Shown: in pieces, positions 12,490-24,658 of the stretch
Numbering within the stretch: the stretch's first letter is position 1
Layout: every line of letters starts with the position of its first letter
DNA from: Epiperipatus broadwayi
Lineage: Eukaryota > Onychophora > Udeonychophora > Euonychophora > Peripatidae
Length of the DNA stretch: 64,000 bases
Reading direction: 5' to 3'
NCBI GenBank assembly: GCA_028023455.1
Contig: JAQFVV010012575.1
Coordinates: forward strand, 552,517 to 616,516
The notes under the pieces: generated by a model
Database searches by the model: none
What the model saw: the letters and a program-made list of their open reading frames with translations, nothing else
What the model was told of the DNA's origin: nothing
Position numbers and translations under genes: made by a program

Positions 12490-12535
12490 ACATATATTAA
12501 TACAGATATATAATAAGCCTGTATTTCAGTTATTA
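12471..12535. repeat. Palindrome built from the family 1 start sequence
   Basis: AATAACTGAAATACAGGCT at the left is matched by its reverse complement at the right, around about 27 bp. The same sequence precedes a family 1 fragment at 63.27 kb, so this is probably the 5' terminus of a full-length family 1 unit that has been folded back. Confidence 0.7.
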
Positions 12536-13162
12536 AAAGTAATAAGACATTTGATGTTTTACAAAGTATTGAGTTGTTTGGTTTTGTTCTCAAAACACCT
12601 AATCTTAAATAATCTTGCACATGTTTGTCCATGTCCTTAATCCATATTTTTATTTTACTCTTCATTTTAGAAGATGTTTGTTAGCTTAAATAAGTACTAC
12701 AAAAATAACAATTGTTCTCTTTGCCAAAAGTTTTCAATTTGAAATTTGTTTTCATTCAATGTTATATATATAACAATTTTAATTTGAATAATGTTTTCAA
12801 GTTATTCTTACTTTATAGATCGATTATTTCTAATCGTGAATCTTTAGCCGACTCTAAAACATTTACATCGAATAGATTTTGAAATAATGTAAATGATTTC
12901 CTTTTATTTTCAAAATTAGCAAAACGATTATGAAAGGTTTTCATCAATAGGTCAATATTTGGAGAGGGGATTAATGATAGAAGAATCATAATTTATCATA
13001 TTATTTGTATTATTTAATCTTACAAATACAAAAAATAGTAAAAATCATGTTTTAACTAATTGTACATTTTTTTTTGAAAAGTCTAAATAGTGTAACCCTA
13101 ACTCATTCAAAATATAACAATTTTTCATTCAACGTATTGATCTGTTTTTTTTTTATTTGTAT

Positions 13163-13262
13163 ATGCCAAAGTGTTGACCTGGAAGCCGTTCACCGGGAAG
13201 CGAACCCGGGCAGGCTGATTGGAAGGCAGCTATGCTAACCGCTAGGCCACCAACACTTGACA
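13163..13262 (-). repeat. tRNA-Gly(UCC)-like SINE
   Basis: On the minus strand the sequence reads like a tRNA-Gly: GGTGGCCTAGCGGTTAGCAT (A box), CTGCCTTCCAATCAG (anticodon arm with TCC) and CCCGGGTTCGCTTCCCGG (T arm with B box). The acceptor stem is degraded and an extra segment precedes an A-rich tail, so it is a SINE or retropseudogene rather than a working tRNA. Related copies lie at 39.39 and 63.01 kb. Confidence 0.85.
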
Positions 13263-14110
13263 TGTATTCATCTGTTTACAAGTATTGTAACCAATTGTGG
13301 TCTTTTAGTCGGGAACTGATTTTACATTTTTATTCATGAATATGTCTATTTGAATGCGAGTTTAAAAAATCTTTTTAACACATTACCTTACATATGGTAC
13401 AAGCAATCATTATACTCAAGATCAATTTCTTCCAAAAAAGATTTAAACTGTTGAACCTATACGCCATTTTTGTTTTTAATTAACAAATAATAACTATCAC
13501 ATGAGTGAATCCAACGATTAAAATTTAGTGCCTACTGATTGCTTGTGCAATGAAATTGCTTAATGTTTTTTATGGTTTGAGAATCAAAATATTTATTAAC
13601 ATGTGGATGAAAACAATATTTTTTTCAGTCATATTCCTGGCTTCATTGGTTGTAATTGATGTCAACAACTTCCAATCAAAGATCTTCGAACACTTTTGTA
13701 CATATAAAAATATAATATTTCCAGAGATTCTCTTCTTTAATCTTTCAAGTGAAGTAAGATTTTTGGTGACTTCAAAAGTTTCATTGATTCCAGAATGAAA
13801 TGAGCTAATTGTGTTATATTAATCATATCCTCATGTTCTTGATTTATAATCCAAAAATTGTAAAATCTATAACTTTTTATTTCATCTGATTTTTAATATT
13901 GACAGAAAAGTCTTCAATTCTTCAAGTTATGGTTGGGCTGATAAACATACATCAACAAATTTCTTGACTTGATTAGGATATACATTTTCAACATTTAATA
14001 TGCATACTCAACAAATTTAGCATTATTTTATTTCCTTATTTTATTCTATTTCATAAGATTTTAAATATAAATGTATTTTATATACCTGGAGTCTAAATAT
14101 AAATACAATT
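13263..14110. other. AT-rich stretch without recognised features
   Basis: An 82-codon plus-strand frame at 13550-13798 shows a hydrophobic start but no family signature, so it is not called as a gene. No repeat was recognised. Confidence 0.5.
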
Positions 14111-14116
14111 ATAATT

Positions 14117-14250
14117 TGAATACTTTATTGTAAACTTTTATATACAATCTGCTGTTTTGATTGTTTTGCAGTCTTCTTCAGAATTCCTACTGACTATTCT
14201 ATTTTGAAACATCAGATTGTATATGAAAGTTTGCAATATGAAGGTATACT
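14117..14250. repeat. Short inverted repeat
   Basis: TTATATACAATCTGCTGTTT (about 14135-14155) is matched in reverse complement by AAACATCAGATTGTATATGA (about 14208-14228), and the similarity extends a further 20 bp outward. It lies about 150 bp upstream of the mariner remnant, but the two are not clearly one element. Confidence 0.5.
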
Positions 14251-14403
14251 CAAAAATAACTGAAATTGTTTTTTGTAGGGTGTGTTGTTATACATGTTTC
14301 TTCCAGTTGATGCCTCTTGCAGAGACTTGCATTAGTCTGTCATGATTCATCATTGAGTGATATCCCATAATAAGTTTTTATTACATGAATATTGCTTATG
14401 TAT

Positions 14404-15110
14404 CAGTTTATGTAATGGCTGAAAAGTTGGAACAATGTGAAATTCTATTTTCTGTTAGGAAAAACAACAGGAAAAACATATATAATGTTTGAAACAGTAT
14501 ACAAGCAAGCTGCTCTTGGAAAAACACAAGTTTACAAATGGTTTAAGGGAAATATCAAATTCACCATGTCACAAGGATGGGTGAAGTCCAATACCCAGAG
14601 ATGCTGCTTTTTTATGGGAATGGCATTGCTCACCCAAAATTTGTTCATAACAATCATATGTTTTACCTACAAGATCTAAAATGTTTGCATGATGTAAAAT
14701 AAAAACCTTCAGTTTGTGGCAAAGTGGGGAGTGGTAACTTCACCATGACAATGTGCCAGTGTACAAAGTCTTGAGTATGAAATAATTTTTATTCAAAAAC
14801 AGAACCTTTCAGGGTATTCATCTACAATTTTTATTCAATTTCACTCTGTGTGACTTTTTTTTATTCTTCTGAATGAAAAAATGCCTCTAAGGAAAACCTT
14901 TTGCAGATACGAAAAATGTGAAGAAAAAATTATGGAGACATTAAACAGTATCAGTTCACAAGAGTTTCAGGACTGCTTTAAAAAATAAATAACACATTTA
15001 GACTGGTGCATTGCAGCAAATGGATGGTACTATGAACATTCAATTTGTAACATCTAAAAATAAATACACAATTTTTTATAACAAAATTCTGTCTATTTTT
15101 GGGTATTCTT
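14404..15110 (+). pseudogene. Mariner-family transposase remnant, internally deleted
   Basis: The N-terminal part (14437-14620, frames broken) reads FYFLLGKTTGKTYIMFETVY followed by QVYKWFKG. This is the paired helix-turn-helix DNA-binding region of mariner transposases, with the usual F-x-LGK-x-x-x-ETY and VF-x-WFK pattern. Near 14735 a HHDNVPVYK motif corresponds to the catalytic HHDNAPSH motif that carries the second aspartate. From about 14847, CDFFLF with MKKCLRGKRF matches the C-terminal third (CDFFLFPKMK), holding the third acidic position. Only about 100 bp separate the N-terminal part from HHDN, whereas a complete transposase needs roughly 300-400 bp there, so the first catalytic aspartate region is gone. 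Stops and frameshifts occur elsewhere. No terminal inverted repeats were identified with confidence. Confidence 0.85.
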
Positions 15111-15640
15111 TCATAAAGTGTTTATAGCAAAAAGTATAATTATATAAAATAGTATATCAAATAAGGAAATAAAAAAGGATTTTATGTGATGGAGAAATTC
15201 ATCATCAATAAATATTGCAATAATTTAAGGCACACATAAATTAGTGCCTAATTATATTAGAAGTTTGATTTGTAAAATATTTTATTTATTGATGCTACCT
15301 TTTGAAATTTAGGATTAGTCCTTGTGAATTTTTACTTCGTAACTCCCTTGGAAAGTTTCTAAAATAAAAGAAAAATGTTTTAATATATAATGACATTTTA
15401 TATTGTATTTTATTAATATTAAAACTGCTTTTTTACTTATTAGGAAGAGATAACAATAATGGTTGTTCACTAAAAAATAATAATTATAAGACCAAACTTT
15501 ATTGACAAGTTGGCAGTCTGAATTATTTTTTTCTATCTTCTCTTCTTAACATGTTGGTTCACTAAAAATTTAAGTGTTAATAAAACAACTATATTCATTT
15601 TTATATAAAAATAATATTAAGAAAAGATGATACTTTAAGG
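15111..15640. other. AT-rich stretch without recognised features
   Basis: No motif or repeat could be supported between the mariner remnant and the RTE fragment. Confidence 0.5.
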
Positions 15641-15644
15641 TTAT

Positions 15645-15850
15645 CAAACAGTTGAAATTTGAAACGGGATTGCAAAAGATTGTAAAATACCTAGAAAGAG
15701 ACCACATGTGAGATAGATGAATGAAATAATGAATTGTGCTGGGGTGATGGAAGAAGAGAGATTGGAAAAAAGTGGATTGAACTTGGGAAGACTGTTATCT
15801 TGCAGTGGATTGATGGTTGAAAATGATGATGACTTGAAGGACATACACAA
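15645..15850 (+). mobile_element. RTE/BovB-type LINE 3' end fragment
   Basis: Decayed plus-strand sequence parallels the better-kept copy at 39.8-40.15 kb: GIAKDCK, RKRPHVR, NEI, CAGVM and a region ending in a GATGATGATGACTT run. These match the extreme C-terminus of RTE-class reverse transcriptases (the W-x-PR-x-x-KR-x-RGRP-x-x-RW region) and the short-repeat 3' tail typical of this clade. It is 5'-truncated, as expected of dead LINE copies, with several stops. Confidence 0.75.
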
Positions 15851-16490
15851 TATAATATACATCAAATAAAAATTCCAAATATTCTTATAAAATTGTGTAT
15901 AAATAAAGCATATTGCTATATGATTAAAATGAGATTATATTTGTTATTATAGTGTGTACAGCATAAGTGTGATTTTATTTGTCTTTATATTGTAACTTTC
16001 AAAAATCTCACTACATTTCAATTCTTTTAGTAATGCTTATTTGAATAATATTGAGTTTAAAATTAATATTAACTACAGAATACATGTAAATGGCAATACT
16101 CAAATCATTGGATTTCCAATACTATCACCAAAAACCTCTCCTACCAAATGGAAATTTATACAGTTGTACTGGCAACATTATTGCAAACTTATAAGACATA
16201 TGCATTAAAACTTTTTTGTTGATAACATATTAGTTACAAATATTAACAGATGTATTATAAACTTAAATTTTATTGATATATTTTACTAATATATATATAG
16301 GAATTGAAAAAAAAAGATTTCTATAATATTTCATAGTCCACATTTTGCAGACTGGATACAATCTATTGGTGAGCTAGATTCAGCTTGTAGCCATAGGTTT
16401 GGGATTTCTGAGTTAGAGGATAAAGACCACATTAATATGGATTAGTTAGATAAGTACTGATGCAGTCTCTGTAAAAATAACAAATAGGAT
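15851..16490. other. AT-rich stretch without recognised features
   Basis: No motif or repeat could be supported here. Confidence 0.5.
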
Positions 16491-16491
16491 T

Positions 16492-17225
16492 AGTAATTAA
16501 TTTATAGAGTGCACAGAGAGATTATGTAAATAGTTTGAACAGGCACTAACCTGTATTCAATGCGCTTTAAAATTCGCAATAATCAAGCATATTTGCCGAT
16601 AGAAGGATCTTCCAAATCATGGCACAAGATAGCGACTTTTATAAAGATAAGAGCGGCCATTTTATCTTTAACCTAAATGTCCATTTATATAAGTGAATCT
16701 GAAGCTTCTTGATTTGGAAGTGTGAAGTAGTTGTTTTCTCCACTGTTTAAATCCACTATTCTTTTTACAAATTAACTTACATAAAATCTTGCGATTTACA
16801 GTGAGTTAATAGTACGATCTTAATGTTGGAAATTCTATAAACTATTGAAGAGTAGTAATTAATTTATAAAGCACACAGAGAGCTTATGTAAATAGTTTGA
16901 ACAGGCACTAACCTGTATTCAATGCTCTTTAAAATTTGCAATAATCAAGCATATTTTGCCAATAGAGGATCTTCCAAACCATGACACAAGATAGCGACTT
17001 TTATAAAGTGGATTTAAACAGTGGCGAAAACAACTACTTCATGCTTCCAAATCAAGATGCTTCAGACTTGCCTGTATAAATGAACATTTAGGTTAAAGAT
17101 AAAACGGCCACTCTTATCTTTATAAAAGTCGTTATCTTGTGTCATGGTTTGGAAGATCCCTCTATCGGCAAAATATGCTTGATTATTGCGAAATTTGAAG
17201 CGCATTAAATACAGGTTAGTGCCTG
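16492..17225. repeat. Family 3 foldback element within a 362-bp tandem duplication
   Basis: AGTAATTAATTTATA begins at 16492 and again at 16854, and the following about 170 bp are repeated, giving a tandem duplication of period about 362 bp. Within each copy lies a repeat starting CAGGCACTAACCTGTATTCA (16540 and 16902). The first copy is an unfolded half. The second folds back on itself: after about 117 bp it switches to the reverse complement of the first copy's sequence and ends with CAGGTTAGTGCCTG at 17225. Shared inner segments include AAGATAGCGACTTTTATAAA. There is no coding potential. Confidence 0.8.
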
Positions 17226-18530
17226 ATCAGACAATAAATAGGATTATAATTTACAGTGACTTTTATAAAAATTTATGTGAAATTAAAATATCTCAAGCTG
17301 TTTATTAGAAATACAACTACAGTGTGAAACTTTCACAAGAATGAGCAATTATTTTTCGTTACTACATTCATATTGCCCCCCCAGCAGATCTTCAGTTGAA
17401 GTAGAAAGCTGGTTTACTATTGAGATAAATTCTTATTATGTATTATTATTAATATTTAGTACATCTATTGTCTAAATGCAGGTTTAATACTCTTAAAAAA
17501 TCGTCAAAAATAGTAATTAAGTGGAAAATATCCCTTTAGAATAAGTTTTTCTGTGATTTGAATTTCATGATAATTTTCAAAGCTTGTAGATCTCTAAGGG
17601 TTACTTTAAAATATTGAGGTCAATAAAATTTCAGATGTTTCATAAGTTCTATTGATTCTATAATGTCGACTATATTGATTATTGAAAGTAAAAAAAAAGA
17701 GAGAAATAATGGGAGGGGGAATAGGGATGTTTTAAATATCCTTATAAATACTATTTTTTTTGGTTATATGTTCTTTTTGAGTTTTTTTTTTTTTAAAGAA
17801 AAAAACATTGCGATGAAATTGAAAAGTTGTGTGAATATAAATTTTTTAATATTATACATATAAATTTATATTAGAAATATATATACACAACATTTTATTT
17901 CAATAAAAAGTTAAATGAAAAAAAAGTATTGTCTTTTATAAACAAACTTTTTATTATAAATGTTTTAAAAATACATTTCAGCTATTTTAAACAAAGATTT
18001 CAACAAACAAATAAACAAACGAATAATGTAATTAATTTTTTTAAAAATGTTTTTTATAGTAAGTGCAAAATGCATTTTATATAACAAAACTGAATTAAAA
18101 AAAATAGTTTTAACAACTGATGTTTTGTAAATTTTTAATGCATATATATGTCTCTATCCATGCCGACGATGTAGGTAGTTTCTGATTCCAAAACAGGTTT
18201 AATTAGAGTATTTCAAGTACCTAATATATACATCAATCTAGCTACTCACCCAAATTATTATATTTAGATATTCTTAGCTAGAGTTGAAAATAAGAAAATA
18301 AAACAACTAAAACTATTATCAATCGCAGTTGTAGTTGATAAGCCTGTTTAGAGATGTCATGTCTTCCATTACGCCGCTTCGAAAAGATTCTGAAAAGGTC
18401 TTATTCTACCAATGAACTATTTTAAATTATTTTGATACTTATTATATATTTTAAAGTATCACGTCTGTAATTTTAAATTAACATGTAAATATATACTTAT
18501 ATTTAATATTTTTAACAGTTAATAAAGATG
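17226..18530. other. AT-rich stretch without recognised features
   Basis: Long A and T runs and AT-rich DNA; no coding or repeat call could be supported. Confidence 0.55.
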
Positions 18531-18534
18531 CAAA

Positions 18535-18758
18535 TTGGTAAATGCGATGCCCATTGCATATACAAAATTAAATCCGCAGTCGAAGTGAACTGATGCGAAG
18601 CAACCAATCAAATGTGGTTCTGCATCTGAATGAAAACAAAAGCAAACCTGGTTAAGATACCCCTAACCTACAGAACCATGTCTGATTGGTTGCTGCACAC
18701 CAATACACCTTGGCTGTGAATTTAACTTCGTATATACAATTGTCATCCCATTTACTAA
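18535..18758. repeat. Foldback element with about 85-bp imperfect arms
   Basis: The left arm (GCATATACAAAATTAAATC, then GCAACCAATCA and GTGGTTCTG) is matched in reverse by the right arm (CAGAACCATGTCTGATTGGT, then GTGAATTTAACTTCGTATAT) around a loop of about 50 bp. TAAATGGGATG-like ends are visible on both sides. No second copy was seen in the window. Confidence 0.75.
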
Positions 18759-18892
18759 TTAATTTACATAGTTTCTTCACATTCCTGGCTAATTTTTTGT
18801 TTATTTAATTCCATGCCATTCTATCAGTTGCCATCACAACTGTTGCAAAAAATTTCAAATATACCCTTTTTATTCCTTTTTATGTTATTCAA

Positions 18893-19308
18893 AGAGGTAA
18901 AACTCCATATAGTATTGCCATTCAATGAAAGTCAGAGTAATTAATAGATGCCAGAAGGCTTGTGCATAAAATCCTCATCTAGTTCATACTTAGCCAATAT
19001 CCCCAGACTAGTTTTTGGCCTATAGCCTTCATCATTGAGGAGCCTTGGATCTGAGAGGGCTGCATTAGATCCTAAGATCTAGGTGTAATGCTCTCATATC
19101 CAAGCCTCCTCACTGATGAAGGCCACAAGACAGAAACTAGTCTGGGGATATTGGATGAGCAGGCACTATATGGGGATTTTCTACTCAAGCCTTCTGGCAT
19201 CCATTGATTACTCTGGCTTGCACTGAGTGGCAATACTGTATGGAGAGTTTTGCCTGTTTGAATAGCAGTTATAAGCAAGCATAAGAAATGGTGATCATGT
19301 GATGTTTA
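18893..19308 (+). repeat. Foldback element, family 2
   Basis: A GGTAAAACTCCATATAG start and a GGTGATCATGTGATGTTTA end flank two long arms (about 18897-19075 and 19085-19265) sharing CATCCATTGATTACTCTGG and CCAATATCCCCAGACTAG. As in the 7.3-kb copy, the right side extends about 45-65 bp beyond the fold. Arms have diverged more than at 7.3 kb, so this copy is probably older. No convincing target duplication was found. Confidence 0.85.
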
Positions 19309-21731
19309 TTCAGTTTTTATGTTTTCACTCACTTTCTGGGTATGATCTCAATGATTTATTTAGTCTAGATTCATTTAGATTTTCTAATATAAACACCATT
19401 TTAACACCAATACATTTTAAGCAATTTTTTTTTTTTTCACATCCTCATTTCAATATTATTTTACCTCTACCCTAATTCATGTTTTAGACTGAGTGATTTG
19501 CATTTTGTAAATCATTTTTTGAATATCCATTGATATAGTATGGATCTTACTATTTTTGATGTTTGTATTACTCATTGCTTATTCTGATGATGACACATAC
19601 ATACACACCTTATATATTCATGTAATCTAGCATGCCTTCAATACTTGGCTTTGTTGCAAGAAATTTATATCATAAATTTCATATTTAAATTAATGTAAAT
19701 ATATATCCAAGATAAATATTTTAGAATTCTTTAAATATACACCCCATAGTGGTAAATTCTCCAAGCAAAGGTATATTAATGCAAAATTCCATTTTTGGGT
19801 ATTTTCCAAGTTCTTGCATGGATAGTTGATTAGAAGAATAACAATCATAAAAGCAAATTTCAAATCCTTGTTTTAATAAACTATCTGTATAACAAGAACT
19901 TGGAAAGCAAATTAATGTGAATTTATTTTTTGTATTTAAAATGATTTAAATTTTGGTATTATGGTACATTTCATCACTATAATCAATGCTCTGAAGTTTA
20001 CCACTCATTGCTGTAATATATTATCATATATATATATTGAAATGATATAATCATTTTATATAATTATAGTCACCCATTATTTCATAGCAGGTGAAAATAG
20101 GAGAGGGAGTGCAATAGAACACAGGACATTTATTTTTTAGAGACAGCTAGGCAAAATAAAGGAAGAATTAAAACCATTTGAATATAATAGTGAAAACAAA
20201 CATTTAGGAATTATAACTAGGCATGCATTATACTGCATATATGTATATTTATAATATTTTCTATTTATTTGCACATTAATAATAAAAAAAGATATATTGT
20301 AAGAATTCTTTAAAATATTAGATAATTTTTAATATTATGTAAGATAATTTTAATTATCAAAAAAGATGGTGATAGCAGTAATAACAATAACAATGACAAT
20401 AATAATAATGTTTTAAAACTTACAAAATAAAAGATTTAGTAATTCATAAATGCACATCGACCATCATCGCATGATAGTATTGTACTGGTCGGTTTTGTCT
20501 GTTCATCTAACAAGATCTAGCATCTAGGAAAAAGTACCTTAAATCCAATCATGTGCAAGATACATAAGTCAGGAACACTCATGAACTCTGCCCTATTTGC
20601 CTTTTTTCCAGATTTACCAACTTATGAGCAACAATCCCGATGATACCGATCTAATTTATCTCTCTCCACTGGCATTGCAAAGCGGAGACACAAAGAGACT
20701 CTAAATTGGATATGAATTAGTGAAACCTTTTAGTATAAAATACACAAGTTTGATATATTTAAAGATTGTGACCTTTCATGCCAATTATATATAAGATTAG
20801 CGGGAGATAATCTAGTCAGAGCAAGCATAATTTATTAATCAAAATATTAATATTTAAATAAAAGAAACAATGATTCTGCAAGTTAGAATATATGTATGAT
20901 TTATTAATTTAAATAAAATACGTGCGAGTTATTATATTTCTCTAATAGTTTTCATTGGTCTCTTTATCTTGTATAACATGGGATTTACTTTTATAATTTA
21001 AGAAGTTACAAATAGATTCATTACTTTATTATTTTTATTGTGGCTGATTTATATGCCAATAATCGATAAACAATAATATCTGCAAATACAGTTTAATAGT
21101 GCTATTCGAGTATGTAAATGAATCTTAAATCCATCCCTAAAAAAAAGAACAAAATATAGCACTTGACCGAATTTACTTTATCAAGTTTATTTTATTATTG
21201 AAATATGAGTATCACTAATAAATAGAGAAATCTCAGCTTATGCTGAGTAAGAAATGTATGTGGGAAAGTTAATTTAGAATATATGTAATTGCATCACAAA
21301 AAGACATGCACATGAAGATATTTATAAATATCATGAAGAAATCTGCTTAGTAGGATCAGAACATTACGGCTTATGGATATTCCTAGGTTTTATTTGGAAT
21401 TAGAACAAAAAGTGGTGCATGCATGATGGCATACTTATGTGATCCAGTTATGGATCCAAAAAGGTGCTTCCAAAAAATTCATTGAAAGAAATAAAGACCA
21501 ATATAAGTCTTCAGACTTTGGCAGAATTGGCTTATGAAATGAAGATGTCTGCTATGAGTACTGTGGACGGCTTTTTCTTGAAACGTTCCATGCAGTTAGC
21601 TCAAGCAACCAAATAAGTCCCCATGGGGATTAAGAGTCTGGTTCTTGGACTTGAGAGATATGAGATGGGGTTCAGATTTCTGATAACCTGGGGAATGAGG
21701 AGGCTGGTATGCATGCAACACTTAAAACAAT
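19309..21731. other. Mostly featureless; two small G+C-richer islands near its end
   Basis: Most is AT-rich. Two islands differ. One, at about 20,590-20,700, has TTTTTTCCAG followed by about 30 open codons ending in a stop. The other, at about 21,435-21,625, has about 57 open codons ending in a stop. Neither matches a family I recognise. They could be exon or transposon relics. Confidence 0.4.
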
Positions 21732-21735
21732 ATAT

Positions 21736-24658
21736 TGTAACAGTCATATTTGAACATCCACGCAACAAAATCCAGAGTTTTGGTAAATTATACCAAGGCT
21801 GATCTAGATGAGGGTTTGAGACCAAATCTGACCGCACCTCAGCTCCTTCACCAACACTCCCTGACTTACTACCTTATGAATGACATATATGAGGTTACAC
21901 TCATAATCTCTCAATTAACGCGCCGGCAATAGCAAAGGGTAAAACGAGAGACTCGGGGATATTTAACTAAATGTTTTCTAGCTTAACCAAACACACTCAC
22001 ACAACCTATGGCCGATTATCTCATGCATATAAAATCATTATGGATGGTGATTTACTATAAATAAAGCGAATAATACTGCAGACATTAATAGATTTTAAAA
22101 TTATTTAATATTGACAAAACACAAACAATAACAATTAAATATACTGAATATTCCACTTGCAGGTGGGATGGTGAAAATACGAACTACACGTTCTGTAATC
22201 AATTGTACTTAACGATCATTATTTTATTATATCGTTTATACGTTACTAATTATTTTACGTCTGTACTGATGTCTAAATTATGTTCTGCCATTCCTACTCA
22301 GTATGTTAAGGGTTAAACTCTAAGAGAGTGGCAAATTTATACAATGTGTACTTAAATTTATCAATACGTGATGAGCAGTCAATGTGCTCTTTATGTAGGT
22401 ATTCTTAGATAAACTAGATCTTAGGTTCAGATCAATGCTGAACAATTAATATACAACAGATGAACTGGCGTTTTGTAGCATAACTTCTGAGGCTACAGCG
22501 CTATGCAAATTACATCAGATGCGACTTGAATGTGCTTTTACTCATGAGATTCAGTAACGTTTACTCGGTTCTCAGATACCGCTCGCCTGCTATACATGAA
22601 CTTTTAATTCGGATGCTCGAACAGCCACGATATAAGATGCTGGATTCCGGTGTTCCAGTTTTTAAAGGAGGAAATGGGAATGACCCTTAAAATCATTATC
22701 CCATTCAAGAGAAGGCTGTCCGAACTAAGGATGATAAGATAGCCCTTAAAACCTAATCTTATCTTAATAATTCTATGATAGCAAGGCGGAATGCACCTCA
22801 GTGCTTCGTAAAAACTCATTCACAACGCTTTTGGAATCTTAATTATAACAACTAGTAAAGCGCGAAATCTATAGTTTCTTCTGCAAACTACCCTACGCTA
22901 GTTAATTAAATAAACACTGAAATTGTGCTAAAGAGGACTTTATTAAAATTGATCTAGTTTATTAATTAACTACATATTATATGCAATTACATTAAGGGGG
23001 TCTAAAGCATATCTGGGGCTTAAACTTGGCTAACTACTGAATATGCCTTAAATTATCACTCTCTTTTATTTAACCAAACAAACCTTTTAATAAGCAACAT
23101 ATGTGATATTAAGCTACGCATAGCAGTTCAAATAATACATCAAAGTAGGTTTCGGACCAGAGACAATCTATAGATATGCCAAACAGCATAATTACTTTAC
23201 TTGAGAACAAAACGTCTCTTTAAGTTATAATAATTAATAGTCTCTGCTCCGAAGGCAAAGCATAAATCAATAAATGCATTTTAACAAAATATATATATAG
23301 ATGCAAAAGTATAGACGCAAATAGAGAAAATAATAAGGCAAATAAGCTTTTATAAGTTGAATTTAAAAAAGAGATTTAAGAATTTGTGATCAGGCAAGAT
23401 TTACATTTAACTTTTAAAGTATTTTAAAATTATACAGTTTGAGATACGTTTATCTAATACAGTTAATTACTTTAAGAGAGAATACACCTTTTAAACATAG
23501 TGTGATTAATTTATAAGATTGAATGGAAGAATTTGTGCACATTACTTATTATATAGCTAGCTTTAGGAAAGATTTATAGATGGCTATAGCTTTTAGATTT
23601 AGTTTGATTGAGAAGTGGTTACCGGTTATTTATCTGGAGGCTTGCAGCTTGAAAGTATGAAATACACGCATGGACTGATTTATCTGAGCTGGTTCATCAT
23701 TGGGATATTCTTTAAGTAGGGCTGTGGTTTGGGTCTCCGGGCTCCATAAATGGTTCTTGACCATCGGGAAGATGGCCTTAGCTTTTCTAGCCACTTACTT
23801 GCATGGTAGAAACTGGGCTCACTGCCTGGATATAAGTTGAAACGCGAGTAAAGCAAAAATGGATGACAATTTTCTTTCAACTGCCTTTTTTATACTTTTT
23901 TAACCCCCCTCTTACAGTTCATTCACAATCTTTATTTTTAGACATTAAAATCTAAGAAGTCTTAATTGCATCAGCTTCAGACGAATCGGTTGATTGATTT
24001 CAGGTTTATTCATTGTTCCTTTTATTTTTCTCAGATTCCAGTTCCAATCTGGATTTCAGTGCAGGTTTAATTGTCCAACTTTTATTTTATTAAGAATCCT
24101 AAAATCTGGATTTGTACCGGCGGTGTCTCATGAGATTGGTAAATTTCTTTTTTTAAACATTGGATTGCTTCTTTTCTTTTACTGAAAGAGATTTAAGCTG
24201 CTAGCGTTTTATCCTAGATGTGAGACATCTACATTTGTTTTTAGATGCTCTACCTGATTAAGTAATTGGGTAACTTCAAGCCAGTTTGAAATACTTTAAA
24301 GAATTCTGTTCTTATCTAATACAATTTTCCCAGCTTGAAACCAATTCAATTATTTAAAATCATAAGATGAATATTTATAAAATTATAAGGTGTGTACGTT
24401 ATATAATGATAATATCATTCAGATGTGAATATACCATTTTTAGCAAATAGAATTATTACAAAATATATATACAATTATAGCAGACGTGTGTGCATATACA
24501 ATTACACACATATACGTGCGAATATACATTTTTATACATGTTAAATTCCCAAGTATATTGTTATATATATGTGTACCTTTAGGGTTTGAACTAGGGAAAT
24601 GAAGGCTACTGATTTCTAGAATAGGTGAAACGTATGACGATGAAATCATACTGTTTCA
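21736..24658 (-). repeat. 3' LTR of the 15-kb retroelement
   Basis: This is the left copy of the 2.9-kb terminal repeat, in the 3' position given minus-strand transcription. Scattered single-base differences from the right copy were noted (about a dozen in the first 600 bp). It contains no recognised promoter element or open frame; its small open frames are equally present in the other copy. LTRs of this length are unusual, since most Ty3/gypsy LTRs are a few hundred bp. Confidence 0.92.

Noticed and set aside
13163-13262. A functional tRNA-Gly gene
   Set aside because: The acceptor stem is mismatched, an additional 3' segment and A-rich tail are present, and related decayed copies occur elsewhere; it behaves as a SINE.
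21601-24649. Small open frames repeated at 34.1-37.0 kb (e.g. 60, 66-71 and 69 codons)
   Set aside because: They are duplicated only because they lie in the two LTRs; no motifs, and most include AT-rich low-complexity sequence.
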